The notes below the pieces were generated by a model. That model saw nothing but the letters and a program-made list of their open reading frames with translations. It was not told the DNA's origin and did not search any database. Below are positions 1 through 11,200 of a DNA stretch of 64,000 nt, in pieces. Every line of letters starts with the position of its first letter. Position 1 is the first letter of the stretch. The stretch is from Toxorhynchites rutilus septentrionalis. Taxonomy: Eukaryota; Arthropoda; Insecta; Diptera; Culicidae. The translations under genes and the position numbers were made by a program. The DNA is taken from assembly GCF_029784135.1 (NCBI RefSeq), contig NC_073746.1, forward strand, positions 284,839,348-284,903,347, in the 5' to 3' direction.

Positions 1-666
1 TTCAAAGTTAACCGATGGTCCGAAAAATAAATCTTTCACCTTTTAACAAAAAATGTTTTTTTTTCCAAAAAAAAAAATTACTTTTGAACTACTGGACCGA
101 TTCAGATGATCGACAAATCAAATTGAAACCAATAGTCTTCTTTGAAAAAATATTACATATGCGGAAAAATTGGATCCTAGCGGCACGGATCTTGTCTAGT
201 TGCATAGGAATATCGAACGAAGACTGAATATCAAACGAAGACATGTTAGCTTTGAAAAAATATAACTCAAAAACGAAAAAAAACTCAGCTTTCAAGAAAA
301 AATATAAAAAAAACATAGCGCCTTCTAGTCCAAAGCTATGTAAACTATGAAAAACAAATACAATCAAAAATTACGAAAACAAAACCCATTTTTTGCAAAT
401 GTAATATTTTTTCAAAGAAGACTCATGGCTTGAATAAGATATATCGATCATCTGAATTGGTTCAGCAGTTCAAAAGTTATGAATTTTTGAAAAAAAAAAA
501 CATTTTTGGGAAAAAAGGAGAGAATTTTGAATTTTTACAAAAATATGAATGGGTACCCTAATGAACAAATAAAAAAAATACGGGTCTGATATTTTCCCAT
601 AAGGAGAAAATTTTCCACTTTCCACGAGAATCGATATATCGGTTTGACATGGAATGATTGATTTGA
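1..666. mobile_element. Family A long-TIR element, right part (cut by window start)
   Basis: The window opens inside a non-coding element that recurs in this window (13483-15931, 16741-17193, 31680-34230, 37297-38699). The first ~60 bases match 33830-33890, including the shared core AAAGTTAACCGATGGT. The right end near 590-660 carries the family terminal block ACGGGTCTGAT, then GAGAATCGATATATCGG, then GACATGGAATGATTG. No coding capacity is visible and the short ORFs are AT-rich noise. The Tc1 element at 669 starts directly after this end. The left terminus lies outside the window. Confidence 0.65.
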
Positions 667-921
667 TATACACTCTGTCCAACTTCTATAAGACCACCCT
701 GATTCTATTTCATTGCAACACAAACAGCTAGAATTTCAACAAGATACATTCATATGTTGTTGACTGCTTAAAGTAAAGTATATTTAAGGTCAATTTCGTT
801 CAAAAGAGTTGTTTGTTTATTGTGCTTAAATATGATAATTTCAGCTGTCCAGTTTCTATAAGACCATTTCAAAATTCATGAGTATTATCCATGAAAATTT
901 CAAAACGATCGGCCGATTTAC

Positions 922-1831
922 ATGTCAATAATTGGCTACCGTGCCATTTCGGCTAATAACCTAGAAAATTCGTGTTGGAATACTATTTATCAAATTCTAC
1001 TGAACGGATTTCTCGACATTTTACCATGTTTCCGAAATTGCGACCTTGAGCTCTTCAATCGTGGTGTACCGTTTTCCCTCAGTGTAGATTCTGCGTACAA
1101 GGATCCCCCTGAGATTTTCAACAGGATTTAAGTCTGGAGAACGAGCCGGCCAGTCAAAAAAATATGTTTTTGGTCCTTAATAATGTGAATTTTTTGAGAC
1201 GATATCCACGCAAAAACAGTAGGAGAGAGGATTCCAGAACATGTATGTAATCATTGAATGATGTGGAAGCTATTTTGAGCTTTACGGTGGCACAGAATCT
1301 CGCCCAAACCATGCACGAGCCTCCACCAAAATTCCTGGTTGAAAAATACTGTTTCTTCTTCCGTAAACCACGCCAGTCAGTGCCCGTTGAAACCATCAGG
1401 ACCATCCAAATTGAACTTTTTATTCGTAACTGACGATAACCTATACATTGAAGAACTTTTCGTTATGCCTTTTCGTTAACATTCTTTGTCACAACATACC
1501 ATGCCCTACTGTCGGTTCATATGAGTTTTGGCAAAACTCAGACGTCTCCCGATGTGAGAATTGTCACTCGAGTAACATTTAAATTGAAATATTGCTTTAT
1601 TTGCATAAACTATTTTGAGGAATTCGAAGCTTTTTTACCTATTTCTCGCTTATCCCGGTCAGAGAGCTTCGATTGACGTGGAGCTCTCTCCTTCTTACCG
1701 TATCCTTGAGGATTCGCCAAATAATTGAGCACTACTTGATGGGATCGTCCAATCCGACGAGCAATTTCTCTGATACCAACATTTTCTTGGTGAAATGCAT
1801 CGATTTGTCTTTCTTCTCTCTCCGTGAGCAC
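922..1831 (-). pseudogene. Tc1 transposase pseudogene (T1)
   Basis: On the minus strand, residues encoded at 1831-1610 form the N-terminal helix-turn-helix that binds the TIR (EEGMREIARRIGRS-like; here the visible core is GIREIARRIGRSHQVVLNYL), followed by a basic linker. The segment 1405-1154 holds the DDE core region with FGGGSCMVWARF. At 1146-1100 the third catalytic block is preserved as DWPARSPDLNPVENL, including its acidic residue. The C-terminal tail LVRRIYTEGKRYTTIEEL follows. The pieces are in different frames, and about 50 bp around the second catalytic aspartate are missing compared with copy T2. The gene is therefore inactive. The family assignment is secure from the motif order. 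Confidence 0.88.
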
Positions 1832-2021
1832 ATTTCCCTTTGGAATTTCCCAGATTTATGGATCAAAACAACTAAAACAATGGAAAATGTAACTGGTCTT
1901 ATAGAAACTTGACACTTGAAAAATACAAAAAAAAAACCATTCGTTTACGCTCAGCGCTTGCACACACACATATGAAAATCATGCAATGTCTGGTAGTCAC
2001 CAATAGCTACACACTAGAATA

Positions 2022-3260
2022 TACCGTTTTGTCTCATATTCCGAGCACTTAAGCTTTGATGGCAATTAAAATGTGTCTCAATACTCGAAATGGTACTCTT
2101 TCGCGAAATTAATTAGAGTTTTTGGATACAATAGAGCCTTGTTTTTCGTTTGACTACAATAAAATTGATTTACAAATACATATTCATGGTGAAAAACTAA
2201 AAATATGTTTAATCACTTTTATCTCAAATTCCGAACACCATTTTTGTCCCTGACATTCCGAACACTATTGTCTCAAATTCCGAACAGCATTTTGCCTTTT
2301 TTTTCAAATCATAATTTTGAAACTACTGGACCGATTCATATGATCGATATATCAAAATAAAATCAATTAGCTAGTCTTTTTTAGAAAAATGTTATGCTCG
2401 AAAAAAAATGTAATTTGCTTTTGTAACTATTAATTGTATTTGTTTCTTATAGTTTACATGGTTTCGGGACCAAGGGCGATATATCGGTATCGATACCTGT
2501 AAATGATGTTAAAATAAAGTCTATAACCCAAAGAATGTCAGGGTTTTGAATATTACATTAATTATAACATTAAATTCACAATTAAAAAAGAAGTGTTCGC
2601 AATTTCAATCATGCGTAGAAACTTGATTCATATTCCGAACACTAACTTTAATGAAGATCTCTACATAAAATATCATTTTATTTCATCCAAACATTTTATG
2701 ATTGGTTTTAACTGTGACTTTTTTGCAAATGCTTGATATTATAAATTATAGACTGTATCGATACATGTAAATGGTGTTCAAATGAAGGCTATAACCCAAA
2801 GAATTTCAGGATTTTAATTATTATATTGTTTAAAACATTAAAGTTCAGTAAATTTACACTTGCAAATGAAGTTTTGCATAAAATATTATTTTTTTCACCT
2901 ACAACCTACAATAAATGTTATTGTAGGTTCATACGTTCTCTAGCACTTAACTTGGAAACAACATACAAAATAGTTGAAAAACTACAAAAACTGAAAAATG
3001 AACGATGCTTGTTTTTTACGGAATTTGCTAACGCAAACATTTTATCATTGGTTTTGACTGTCACTTTTTCGCAAATGTCTGATATTATAAATTATAGGCT
3101 GCATCGATACCTTTAAATGATGTCAAAATGAAGCCTATACCTCAAAGAATGTCTGTGTGTTCATTATTCAATTATTTATAACACAAAAGGTTAGAAAATT
3201 TACATTTAAAAATAAAGTGTTCGGAATTTGAGACTGTTCGGAATATGAGACAAAACGGTA
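2022..3260. mobile_element. TIR element nested in the right inverted repeat of T1
   Basis: The left end TACCGTTTTGTCTCATATTC (2022) is mirrored at the right end (finishing 3260), giving a TIR of about 24 bp. TA at both edges is the likely target duplication. The motif ATTCCGAACAC, or close variants, recurs inside at about 2048, 2230, 2262, 2277, 2634 and 3220, as subterminal repeats do in non-autonomous Tc1/mariner-type elements. Part of the interior (2300-2490) resembles family A internal sequence. An internal ~300-bp block (2460-2560) is repeated at 2750-2830 and 3105-3160. No transposase is encoded. Confidence 0.82.
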
Positions 3261-3341
3261 AATTGAAACATTGTTTGTTTACAATGACAGAAAGTAGCAA
3301 GATCAAGATCACCTGGTCTTATAGAAGTTGGACAGAGTGTA

Positions 3342-3629
3342 AGTACAGGGCGGACACGATTATATACAGTCTCCAATTTCTTTTCACTGTATATAACGGT
3401 ATCCTGTATGTATTCGAATAAAAAACAAACAAAAGAAATACAAAACAGAGAATGCAGTTTTTCAGCCTTCGAGTACATTGAAACATTCATGTAATACATT
3501 CTATCCGTCAACAACTTGTCGATTTGTTGGCTGTTGAACACAAACCAGCACGATCAAAAATAATAGAGAAAAGCAATGAATGAATACTTTTTTATGTACC
3601 AGTGATCATAATATATGGATGTACGCGCT
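3342..3629. other. AT-rich intergenic stretch
   Basis: There are no recognisable coding, repeat or RNA features, apart from a small ATATACAGT/ACTGTATAT inverted pair at 3362-3396. Confidence 0.4.
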
Positions 3630-5080
3630 AACATTTGTTTCTGTTCGTTCACCGATCGCGTAAACTTGCATCAAGCGCAAATCGAAGCAAAGCGAGTGCG
3701 CGTAAATTCGGAATTCCGGCCGGTATCACTTACGCCGGGCATCTTTTACGCTCCGGGCGACAGCTGCTGGCTGTGACGGATTTTCCGTCCGTCCGAACGC
3801 GTGTTCCCCCGCCGGACACAGCAGCAGGTCGCCGTCAACAGTGTTAGATATTCATCGTCTCAGGGGGGAAATATGTTTGACTGATTATGATGAGAGGAAA
3901 ACAAATATTGGAGCTATTATTTTCAACAGTAATGACCGGGAATAATGTGGCGTAATTGGCTGCATTGCTGCACCTGTCCGCCACCACCACCCTCACTGGA
4001 CACGATTGAAATGAAATCCCCCGCTTCGATTGCGAAACATTCCGTTAATTACCCGCAGTTTGACTTTCATGCTTCCGATCTTCTCCGATCCATCCATCAT
4101 ATGAATTAGCTGCAAAGGCGCGCACCGTTCGTTTGGTGTTGTTCGTTGGATGAATACAAATTCACGAAACACCATACCGCACTTCCGCTTCACTTTACGC
4201 GGAATGCGCGGGGCGAATGAATTGTCCGTGGTTTCTTCCACGCTGTGTGGACCCACCGGGTGTTAGGGGAAAATTAATCATTTTCGAAAAGAGGCATTTT
4301 CTTCTGCATCCCCCCTCTCCACCATCCCCATCGGACTCTGTAACTCTCTTTTTCTCGAAACTAATCTGAACCAATTGGATTGATTGCGGCTGTTTTCGTT
4401 TCGTTACCAAGTTGTAATTGAAATTGATAATAATTTTCGTACTTTCCTTCTTGCTCTCGATGATGTTGGTGGCCAACCAAAGTACCGTGTGATTTTTCAT
4501 TCTGGCCAAATCGCTCAAACTGCACGCGGGCACTGTGGAGAACTATGTAACCTTTTGCGTGTCTTATGGATTGTAGTGTTGCCAAAGATTTCGCTTTTTC
4601 CCACTGTGCAATTGAGAGATTTCTTTCACCTGTTTGTCGATGATTAATGCCGGTGAACCATTTGAGCGTACGTAAAAATTGCACCGATTTGTGTTTTTAC
4701 TACAAAAGGTGCAGAAGCAGAAGTTGGCTGCTGAAATGCTCGCTGGAATTAGCAAGCCGGAAATTCCAGGGCGCAAACCTGGCCAAATAACTGCGCTGTG
4801 CGGAGCGAAGTCTCCGGGGAACCAAATGATGGAAGGGAGCAGGAATTAAATGTTGCCGACGTGAGATCTAGTTCGTTGATGGTGTGATGTTTTGCTGGTT
4901 TTTTTTGCGGGATGGATATGTAGGTTTGTATTTTTGTTGTACTCATATAGGGCAACATGTTTTCCCGTGGTTCCCGTTGAGAGACTTCGGCTGGAGTATA
5001 GCGCACTTGTTGTCCTAAGCGTGATCTCCGAACTCTTGATTTGTGTTAAGTGTTTGCAAGGAAGCTTTAGTCTTAAGACT
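3630..5080. other. GC-richer single-copy island, no gene recognised
   Basis: Base composition rises clearly above the flanking repeats, and the sequence does not recur elsewhere in the window. Several ORFs of 60-110 codons overlap on both strands, but none has a domain, a signal peptide or credible splice-site borders. It could be intronic or intergenic DNA with regulatory content. No function can be assigned. Confidence 0.45.
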
Positions 5081-5677
5081 TAAGAGACTTAGACTTAGAC
5101 TTAAAATCGGGAATCACTGTTCAGTATTGTATCTGGTTTTGTACTATTTTGACATTAATTTGATTTTATGATGATCCTCGTTCAGGGGTGAAAATTTAGT
5201 TACTATTTGTTTCATTTTGCATCGCAAAATCGTTGAAAATGTCTTAATCTACTGTGTGTACGACGTCTCGTGTGTGTTTCAAACATGTAAAACTGTCGTA
5301 AGAATGGATCAAATTAAAAAACGTAATGAAACTTACGGTTGGCAGCTTTGTGTGATGTCGTCATAGACGGATTTCATGCCAACTCGTCTTAAGAGTTGGC
5401 AGCATCATTTCAGATAGCAGTAAAACGTTGTGGGTGTGAAGACATTGTTCATTTAAGTAAAATTCTCGCGTTAGATATGTTCTTGACATGTTTAGTGAAC
5501 CACTATCCGATAACCTCTAACTTTTATGTGTAAATTATCGCGATGTACATGTTTTTTATTGATTAGCATGTCAAACGCGAGAATTTACACACAAAAATGT
5601 TACGAGTAAAACATTACTTTTTCAGGAGTCTCCATACAAAAATGCCATGTATTCCAGAAACAATAAGAGATAGAAAG
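5081..5677. other. AT-rich stretch with one small inverted repeat
   Basis: A short simple repeat of GACTTA-type units lies at 5075-5105. GTAAAATTCTCGCGTT at 5457 is mirrored by AACGCGAGAATTTAC at 5575-5589, which frames about 135 bp and may be a tiny MITE. Nothing else is recognised. Confidence 0.35.
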
Positions 5678-5976
5678 TGAATCCTGATTTTTCCCTGTCC
5701 TCACTAACAATTATTTCTCCCATGATAATCGCTAGGGAACCGCGCTATAGAGGCCTCTATTACCCTTGTGGCCTTCAGGCGGTGATTATCATACTAACAT
5801 TCCTTTCCTTCCCCTGGTGACTGTAAGGATGTGACCGGCGTCGTTATTGGCTATTTAAAGATCGAAAGAATCGAAACTTGCACAATAGGAATGGTTTGCT
5901 ACTCCCAAGCGTCATTCGGTGTGTTCTTTGTGTAATTTCGCCAGGTCAATCACGGAAAGCAACCACGAAATGTACA
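5678..5976 (+). repeat. Promoter-like ~290-bp repeat R, copy 1
   Basis: This is one of three copies (also 21004-21282 and, inverted, 26601-26897). It begins TGAATCCTGAT and ends TGTACA, so it has TG...CA edges like an LTR. It contains a TATA-like CTATTTAAAG at about 5850, followed ~75 bp later by CAAGCGTCATTC. It is followed by CTCAAG-type simple repeats. A solo LTR is one reading; a promoter-bearing end of another retroelement is another. No flanking target duplication is visible. Confidence 0.6.
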
Positions 5977-7018
5977 GTTTACTCAAACTCAAGCTCAAAC
6001 AAGCTCAAAATGAATTCCAATTTTTTAAATTTTGTTTCAGCGTAATTTTTCTTTAAAAATTTTTTAATGGCTTTTATTATTTATGGAAATTTAAACCATT
6101 TCCTACATTTCATCCTTTGACCAGAATTTTGTAGAATTTTGTATTGTTTTGAGTTATAAATTTTTGTAAAAAGTGAAGAAAAAAATTCGCTGAGAAATCT
6201 ACTTCAAAGTATCTGCCATGCAATTGCGGACGAAAAATCGATGTTTTCGTTACACATGGACTGTCGACTCAAAGATTTATCGGCGAGCGTATAACCATAC
6301 TATCATACTTTAAAACACACGAGAAACCGGGGAAGTTTTGACTTATTTGTCATAACAATCGAGAGGTACTTCAGTGGTAACAGTCATGACAATATAGTGG
6401 ATTTCACCGAAAAGAGCCTTAACCCATCGAATTGCTTCCGAAATTATGTGTAGCTTTGCAGCTTTTTCATGGCTAGAGACATCATGTAGTTCAAAGCCTC
6501 TCTAATAGAAAAAAATCATGCGGAAATATTTTTTTTGAAAATGTAATAAACATATTATGAACTCATAACATAAACGTTTTATTTAGCTTAATCGCTTTTG
6601 TTGAGCTGTTATTCTCAGAAGATTTTCTCAAGATATTTCTGTATGATGATTTTTAGTTTGATGATTTGTTGTCTGTCTGTTTCGAGAGCTCCTAAATGGT
6701 CTGACCTGTACCTTGGGTCTAAAATGGTTTCAGTCAGATAATTTAGATTTTCTTCTATGTAGTAAGAAACGTCCTCTCCGTCTGTTTAAGGATGCTCTCA
6801 CACGACCTAAGTTCGGTGTTTTTTGTACAGTCTCGTCCATATGCAAATAATTTTTTGATGCAACAACATGCGGCATTACCTCGAATATATAAAAAGTCTA
6901 CACCCAAAATTAATTTTTAGCACATGTTTTGGCATCCCGATTAATGTAATAATCAAATAAGCCTAAAAATAACAGAAAATGCGCTACTCCCCAATATTTG
7001 TATATTATTTGTATAATA
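5977..7018. other. AT-rich intergenic DNA, nothing recognised
   Basis: It starts with CTCAAGCTCAA simple repeats that extend repeat R. The remainder has no domain-bearing ORF, no TIR pair and no RNA gene that I can see. Confidence 0.4.
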
Positions 7019-7967
7019 TACACTCTGTCCAACTTCTATAAGACCACCCTGATTCTATTTCGTTGTAACACAAACAGTTAGAATTTCAATAAGATACATT
7101 CATCCATTGTTGAATGCTCAGAACAAAGTATATTTAACGTCAATTCCGTTCAAAAGAGTTGTTTGTTTATTTATTGTGCTTAAATATAATAATTTTAGCT
7201 GTCCAGTTTCTATAAGACCACTTCAAAGTTCAAGTTCATTCATATTTTCAATGATTAAATTCAATTCAAAACGATCGGCTGATTTACATGTCAAGCATTT
7301 GTAACCTTGCCATTTCGACTAATAACCTTGAAAATTCGTGTTGGAATATTATTTACCAAATTCTGCTGAACGGATTTTTCGATATTTTTCCATTTTTCCA
7401 AATTTGCGACATTGAGCTCTTCAATCGTGGTGTACCGCTTTCCCTCAGTGTAGATTCTGCGTACAAGGAGCCCCCCTAAGATTTCCAACAGGATTCAAGT
7501 CTGGAGAGCGATTTTGGTCCTTAATCCATTGCGTTTTTGGTCCTTAATCCATTGCTTAGTTTACTTGCTGGTATGAATAGTAGCACTGTTGTGCTGGAAT
7601 GTGAATTTTTGGCGACGATATCCACGCAAAAATGGTAGGAGAGAGGATTCCATGACATATGTGTAATCCTTTAATGATGTAAAAGCTATCTTGAGCTTTC
7701 CGGTTGCACAGAATCCCGCCCAAACCATGCACGAGCCTCCACAAAAATTACTGGTTGAAAAATACTGTTCCTTCTTCCGTAAATCATGCCAGTACCCGTT
7801 GAAACCATGAGGACCATCCAAATTGATATTGTTTCGTCAGTGAAGATAACTTATACATTGAAGAACCTTTCGTTATGGTATATAGCAAAATGTATTCTTT
7901 TGGGAACATTCTTTGTCCCACTGCCGGTTCATGTGAGCTTTGGCAAAACTCAGACTTCTTCCGATGT
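7019..7967 (-). mobile_element. Tc1-like transposon copy T2, truncated
   Basis: The left inverted repeat is present with both direct repeats (7019-7045 and 7198-7221), closely matching T1. Homology to T1 runs to ACTCAGACTTCTTCCGATGT at about 7967 and then stops at a TTTTTTACG-rich repeat. The right third, with the HTH-coding part and right inverted repeat, is absent. It is the same subfamily as T1 and T3. Confidence 0.85.
7291..7821 (-). pseudogene. Tc1 transposase pseudogene (T2), catalytic residues lost
   Basis: The minus strand encodes the DDE core (HGFNGYWHDLRKKEQYFST, then GGGSCMVWAGFCATGKLK) in one ORF and the C-terminal part (LVRRIYTEGKRYTTIEEL) in another. The second-D motif reads QHNSATIHTS, where Tc1 proteins normally have QxDN. 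The third block reads RSPDLNPVGN, where T1 has RSPDLNPVEN. Two of the three catalytic acids are therefore substituted, beyond the frame breaks. The N-terminal DNA-binding part is missing. The protein cannot be an active transposase. Confidence 0.85.
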
Positions 7968-8655
7968 TTACGATGTTTTTTTTACGAGATTTTTTTACGC
8001 GGATTTTCCGTTCAACGGTTACGCGGTACCCGCGTAAAAAAATGCCGGTGCAATATTACATCTCTCCCTCAGCTTACATTTCTCTCTTATACTCCCTCAG
8101 AGCATATTACGGTAATTAGTGCTTGTAATGGAGCTTAGCGCTTAGGAAGGAAATTAGTGCCGCACCTTATCACGATTCCGTGGACGATTACGTAGATTTT
8201 AGGTGTTGGGCAATGGGGAGCTCACCGGGCGGTACAACGAGACGGGGTTTTCACGGGCATTGATTCGTTAATATCTTTCCCTGTCTACTTAGCTCTGGAT
8301 GGTCCAACAATGGTACTGCAAGTGCATCGGCAGTAGAGTGTACAAATCATAAGGGAATCTTCTAACAACAGAGGATGATCTCATTCGTGAGGGGAACCGA
8401 ACTACAATTATCAGTAACCAACGAAATTGCAGGAAAAACTAGGGGTTTTCGGAAGCGAGCAACACTCAACTTTTTACTTCCGTTTTGCGTAAGGATAGTT
8501 CCATTTGATATCTATCATTAGGTGACATGGTTTTTTTTATGCGGATTTTCCAATCAACGCGGATTTTCGTATTAACGCGTTTTTTACGCGGATTTTTTAA
8601 TTAACGTGTTTTTTTTACGAGGTGCATATCCCCCGCGTAAAAAAAAACCTGGCTG
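7968..8655. mobile_element. Candidate MITE rich in TTTTTTACGCGG hairpins
   Basis: Both ends of this block consist of T-rich hairpins: TTTTTTTACGCGGATTTTCC at about 7992 facing CCCGCGTAAAAAAA near 8040, and a second set at 8530-8650 ending CCCCGCGTAAAAAAAAA. ACGCGG and its complement recur at least seven times. It interrupts the Tc1 copy T2 on its left. The centre (8050-8520) has no recognisable coding sequence. Exact termini and a target duplication are not resolved. Confidence 0.5.
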
Positions 8656-8885
8656 TATATTGATGTCAATTAGACTGTCCCCTGAATAGCTGCAACCGGT
8701 TTATTGAACCCTTGCAGCCAAAACCTTGTAAACTGGTGGGAGTTCTACAAGTATTTCTAGTGGACCGATTCCAACCAACGGTTTTTTTACGTAATATTGG
8801 ATATATTTTTAGCGTTTTAGCGTTAGAGCGGTTCACAAACATGAATTTGAAATATAATTTTCAGAATGCAGAACTGCAACTTGTG

Positions 8886-10701
8886 CAGGGTTGCCAATAA
8901 TATTTTTCAAAAAACTGGAAGATTGCTCTTAAAAAAACTGGATCCTGTAAAACCGTTTTATTTCAATAAGATCGGCTATGATTTATCTAAAATGATTTTT
9001 TTCCCATTCCAATGATTGAGGCATAGAATTTCCTTTGATGTTTCGTACAGTAATCATATCATTCGAGCAGAGCAAAATGGCATATCCCACAACTCGAACA
9101 ATGCTGTGAAACCATATTTGAGGATCTTTTACGGTTTTATTTGAGTAAAACTTGAAAAATCTCGTATTTATTGCTTATATCGTTATAATCGGTGATAGAT
9201 GATCGTCGCAAAACTGCTCAATAATGTGAATCATTTTGGTACATAAGGACAATTTTCTGGTTATAGATCACTGCATCTTCCATCTTCCGTCATTCAACGC
9301 AATTTACCTAACCTTACCTTTGGTTACGAGTTAAAATGCAAGAAAACTCCACACACAATATTATTCCAATACACAAATAAGCACATTCAATGCTAAAACA
9401 ACTGCTCAAATATTACTTTGGTATTTAAATTAACAAATTTTGGTATTGAGATTTTCTATTTCTCTCATTTTTTTGTATTATTCATCGGTATTTTATTTTT
9501 ATACCAGGCTTTTCCAAACCAAATTTTGGTATCAAGATGAAAATGAGATATCCTTAATTATTTCCTCCTGTTCGAGAAATTATTTTGAAAAAATATGCAT
9601 AGTATGCATATTTGTAAAATAAACACTACGGTGCATTTGCATTCTATGCAAAGTATGCATTAGCTCTTTAGGAGAGTTTAGATCATACGTAAAATTAATG
9701 CTATTTAGAACTAAAAATTCTTTGAGTGACCATGAGAAACTAAAATCCTATTGATGCAAATGGAAGCATGGTTATTTGGGTTTTATATTAATATCAAGTG
9801 AATTCAATGTACATTTACTCTATGACCTTCTGAACATGAGAATGATTTGGAGGATCTATAACATCTGATGTTTATACAAAATCAAAGCCAGCACGCGGGG
9901 TCTATGAATTATTTTGGGTAAGTTTTTTTTTAACATTGTGCTAGTCGTGAATGAAATGGAAGATCAATGGGTCTGAACTTCAGAAAGGTTTGGTGGACCT
10001 AGAACATCTTATATATTTTTTATAAATTCAAAGACACTGTAGCACGTTGCTGCTTGGGTGGACTGTCAAATAAGATAAAAATCGAGCGATATCCTGTTAA
10101 ATAAGTTTCCAGCACTCGGGAAAGTTCTTCGTTTTCGGAATTTTCAACAAAACACCGACAGATTGAACGAAATAGGACGAACCAAATTACAGCCTCACCT
10201 GTCGCAGAAATCCTCGAGGTAGATGAAACACGGCTAAAAAAGCATATTTTCAACACACGCACTGCACGCTAACCGTATTGAAATCGGAAGTGTAAACAGG
10301 GGATAGATAACACTGAGTTGAGTGTGGAAAAAAATTAAAGATCGATCCAAAGTAAATACACCTTGGATCGATAAAACGATAACTAAAAATAAAATTGGTC
10401 AAGGGAAAGGAAGGTAAAAAGAGGGATAATATTTATCATTATAATTTTTTTTACATAAAACGGGTAAAACTGAAGCACACATATAAAAAACTGGATAAAA
10501 CTGGACAATATTTTAAAATTTTAGGGTTCGACTGGAAGACTGGATCGAGAAAAAAAAACTGGAAGAGTCCAGCTCAGAAAACTGAAGCACACATATAAAA
10601 AACTGGATAAAACTGGACAATATTTTAAAATTTTAGGGTTCGACTGGAAGACTGGATCGAGAAAAAAAAACTGGAATAGTCCTGTAATATTGGCAACGCT
10701 G
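8886..10701. mobile_element. Candidate hAT-like non-autonomous element (1.8 kb)
   Basis: The left end CAGGGTTGCCAATAATATTT and the inverted right end CAGCGTTGCCAATATTACAG form imperfect TIRs of ~17 bp. CAGGGTTGCCAA is a common hAT-type end. The 8-bp flanks (AACTTGTG and ACTGTGTG) are similar but not identical, so the target duplication is not proved. ACTGGA-type motifs cluster at both ends. No transposase domain was found. A related left end lies at 13113. Confidence 0.5.
10469..10683. repeat. 112-bp tandem duplication
   Basis: The block starting ACTGAAGCACACATATAAAA at 10469 repeats at 10581 with a 112-bp period and almost no mismatches, ending near 10683. The near identity suggests a recent duplication. 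It lies just inside the right end of the hAT-like element. Confidence 0.9.
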
Positions 10702-11200
10702 ACTGTGTGTCTGGAGATCCTCACAAAAAATCGACTATTAGAGTTGAGAAAATTATGTACCTTGTTCCCAAATACACTACACATGAAAGCGAAGTGAATT
10801 AAGGACAATCTTATTTTGGTTCACATGCAACTGCAAACATTTGGTAGAATTCATTATGCATACAGCGAGTTCATCCATCGGGGTTGTTCTGATTTCCACC
10901 ACACTCTTTTGTCAGGGTAAACAGAACGATTTCTTGTGTTTTGTTTTCACTTTTATTTTGAGAGAAAACGTCATTGGAAATGAACACAGGGTCATTCCGG
11001 TATCCACTCCAATTTTGTGTTCTATACACGAGTTCATTTTTAAACTTCACGAAAATAGTGAAGTGAGATGCATTCGTAGTGAAAACGTAAGTGTAAGTGG
11101 ATACGAGATTAAGGCCCTATATCTTGTACTGATTTGCACATTTCCGATAAATCCTGCAATTGTGTTACGATCTGTTAGTTGAGATCAAATCAAACGAAAA
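10702..11200. other. AT-rich DNA without recognised features
   Basis: It contains a 113-codon ORF (10841-11182) that shows no domain, has no homologue I recognise and is probably chance. Confidence 0.35.

Larger units (their letters stand above)
669..3341 (-). mobile_element. Tc1-like DNA transposon copy T1, IR/DR type, interrupted
   Basis: The outer ends are inverted: TACACTCTGTCCAACTTCTA at 669 and its reverse complement ending at 3341, both finishing in TA as expected for Tc1/mariner target duplication. A second, similar motif CTGTCCAGTTTCTATAAGAC lies ~175 bp inside the left end (846), and its inverted partner is at 1892-1912. Two direct repeats inside each inverted repeat is the IR/DR arrangement of Sleeping Beauty or Minos-type Tc1 elements. 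Removing the nested element at 2022-3260 leaves about 1.4 kb, a normal Tc1 length. The transposase lies on the minus strand and is broken. Confidence 0.88.

Noticed and set aside
5678..5976. Host gene promoter based on TATTTAAAG
   Set aside because: The block is present three times in the window, so it belongs to a repeat rather than a unique host promoter.
10841..11182. 113-codon + strand ORF
   Set aside because: No recognisable domain, no splice or promoter context, and length within chance for this amount of DNA.
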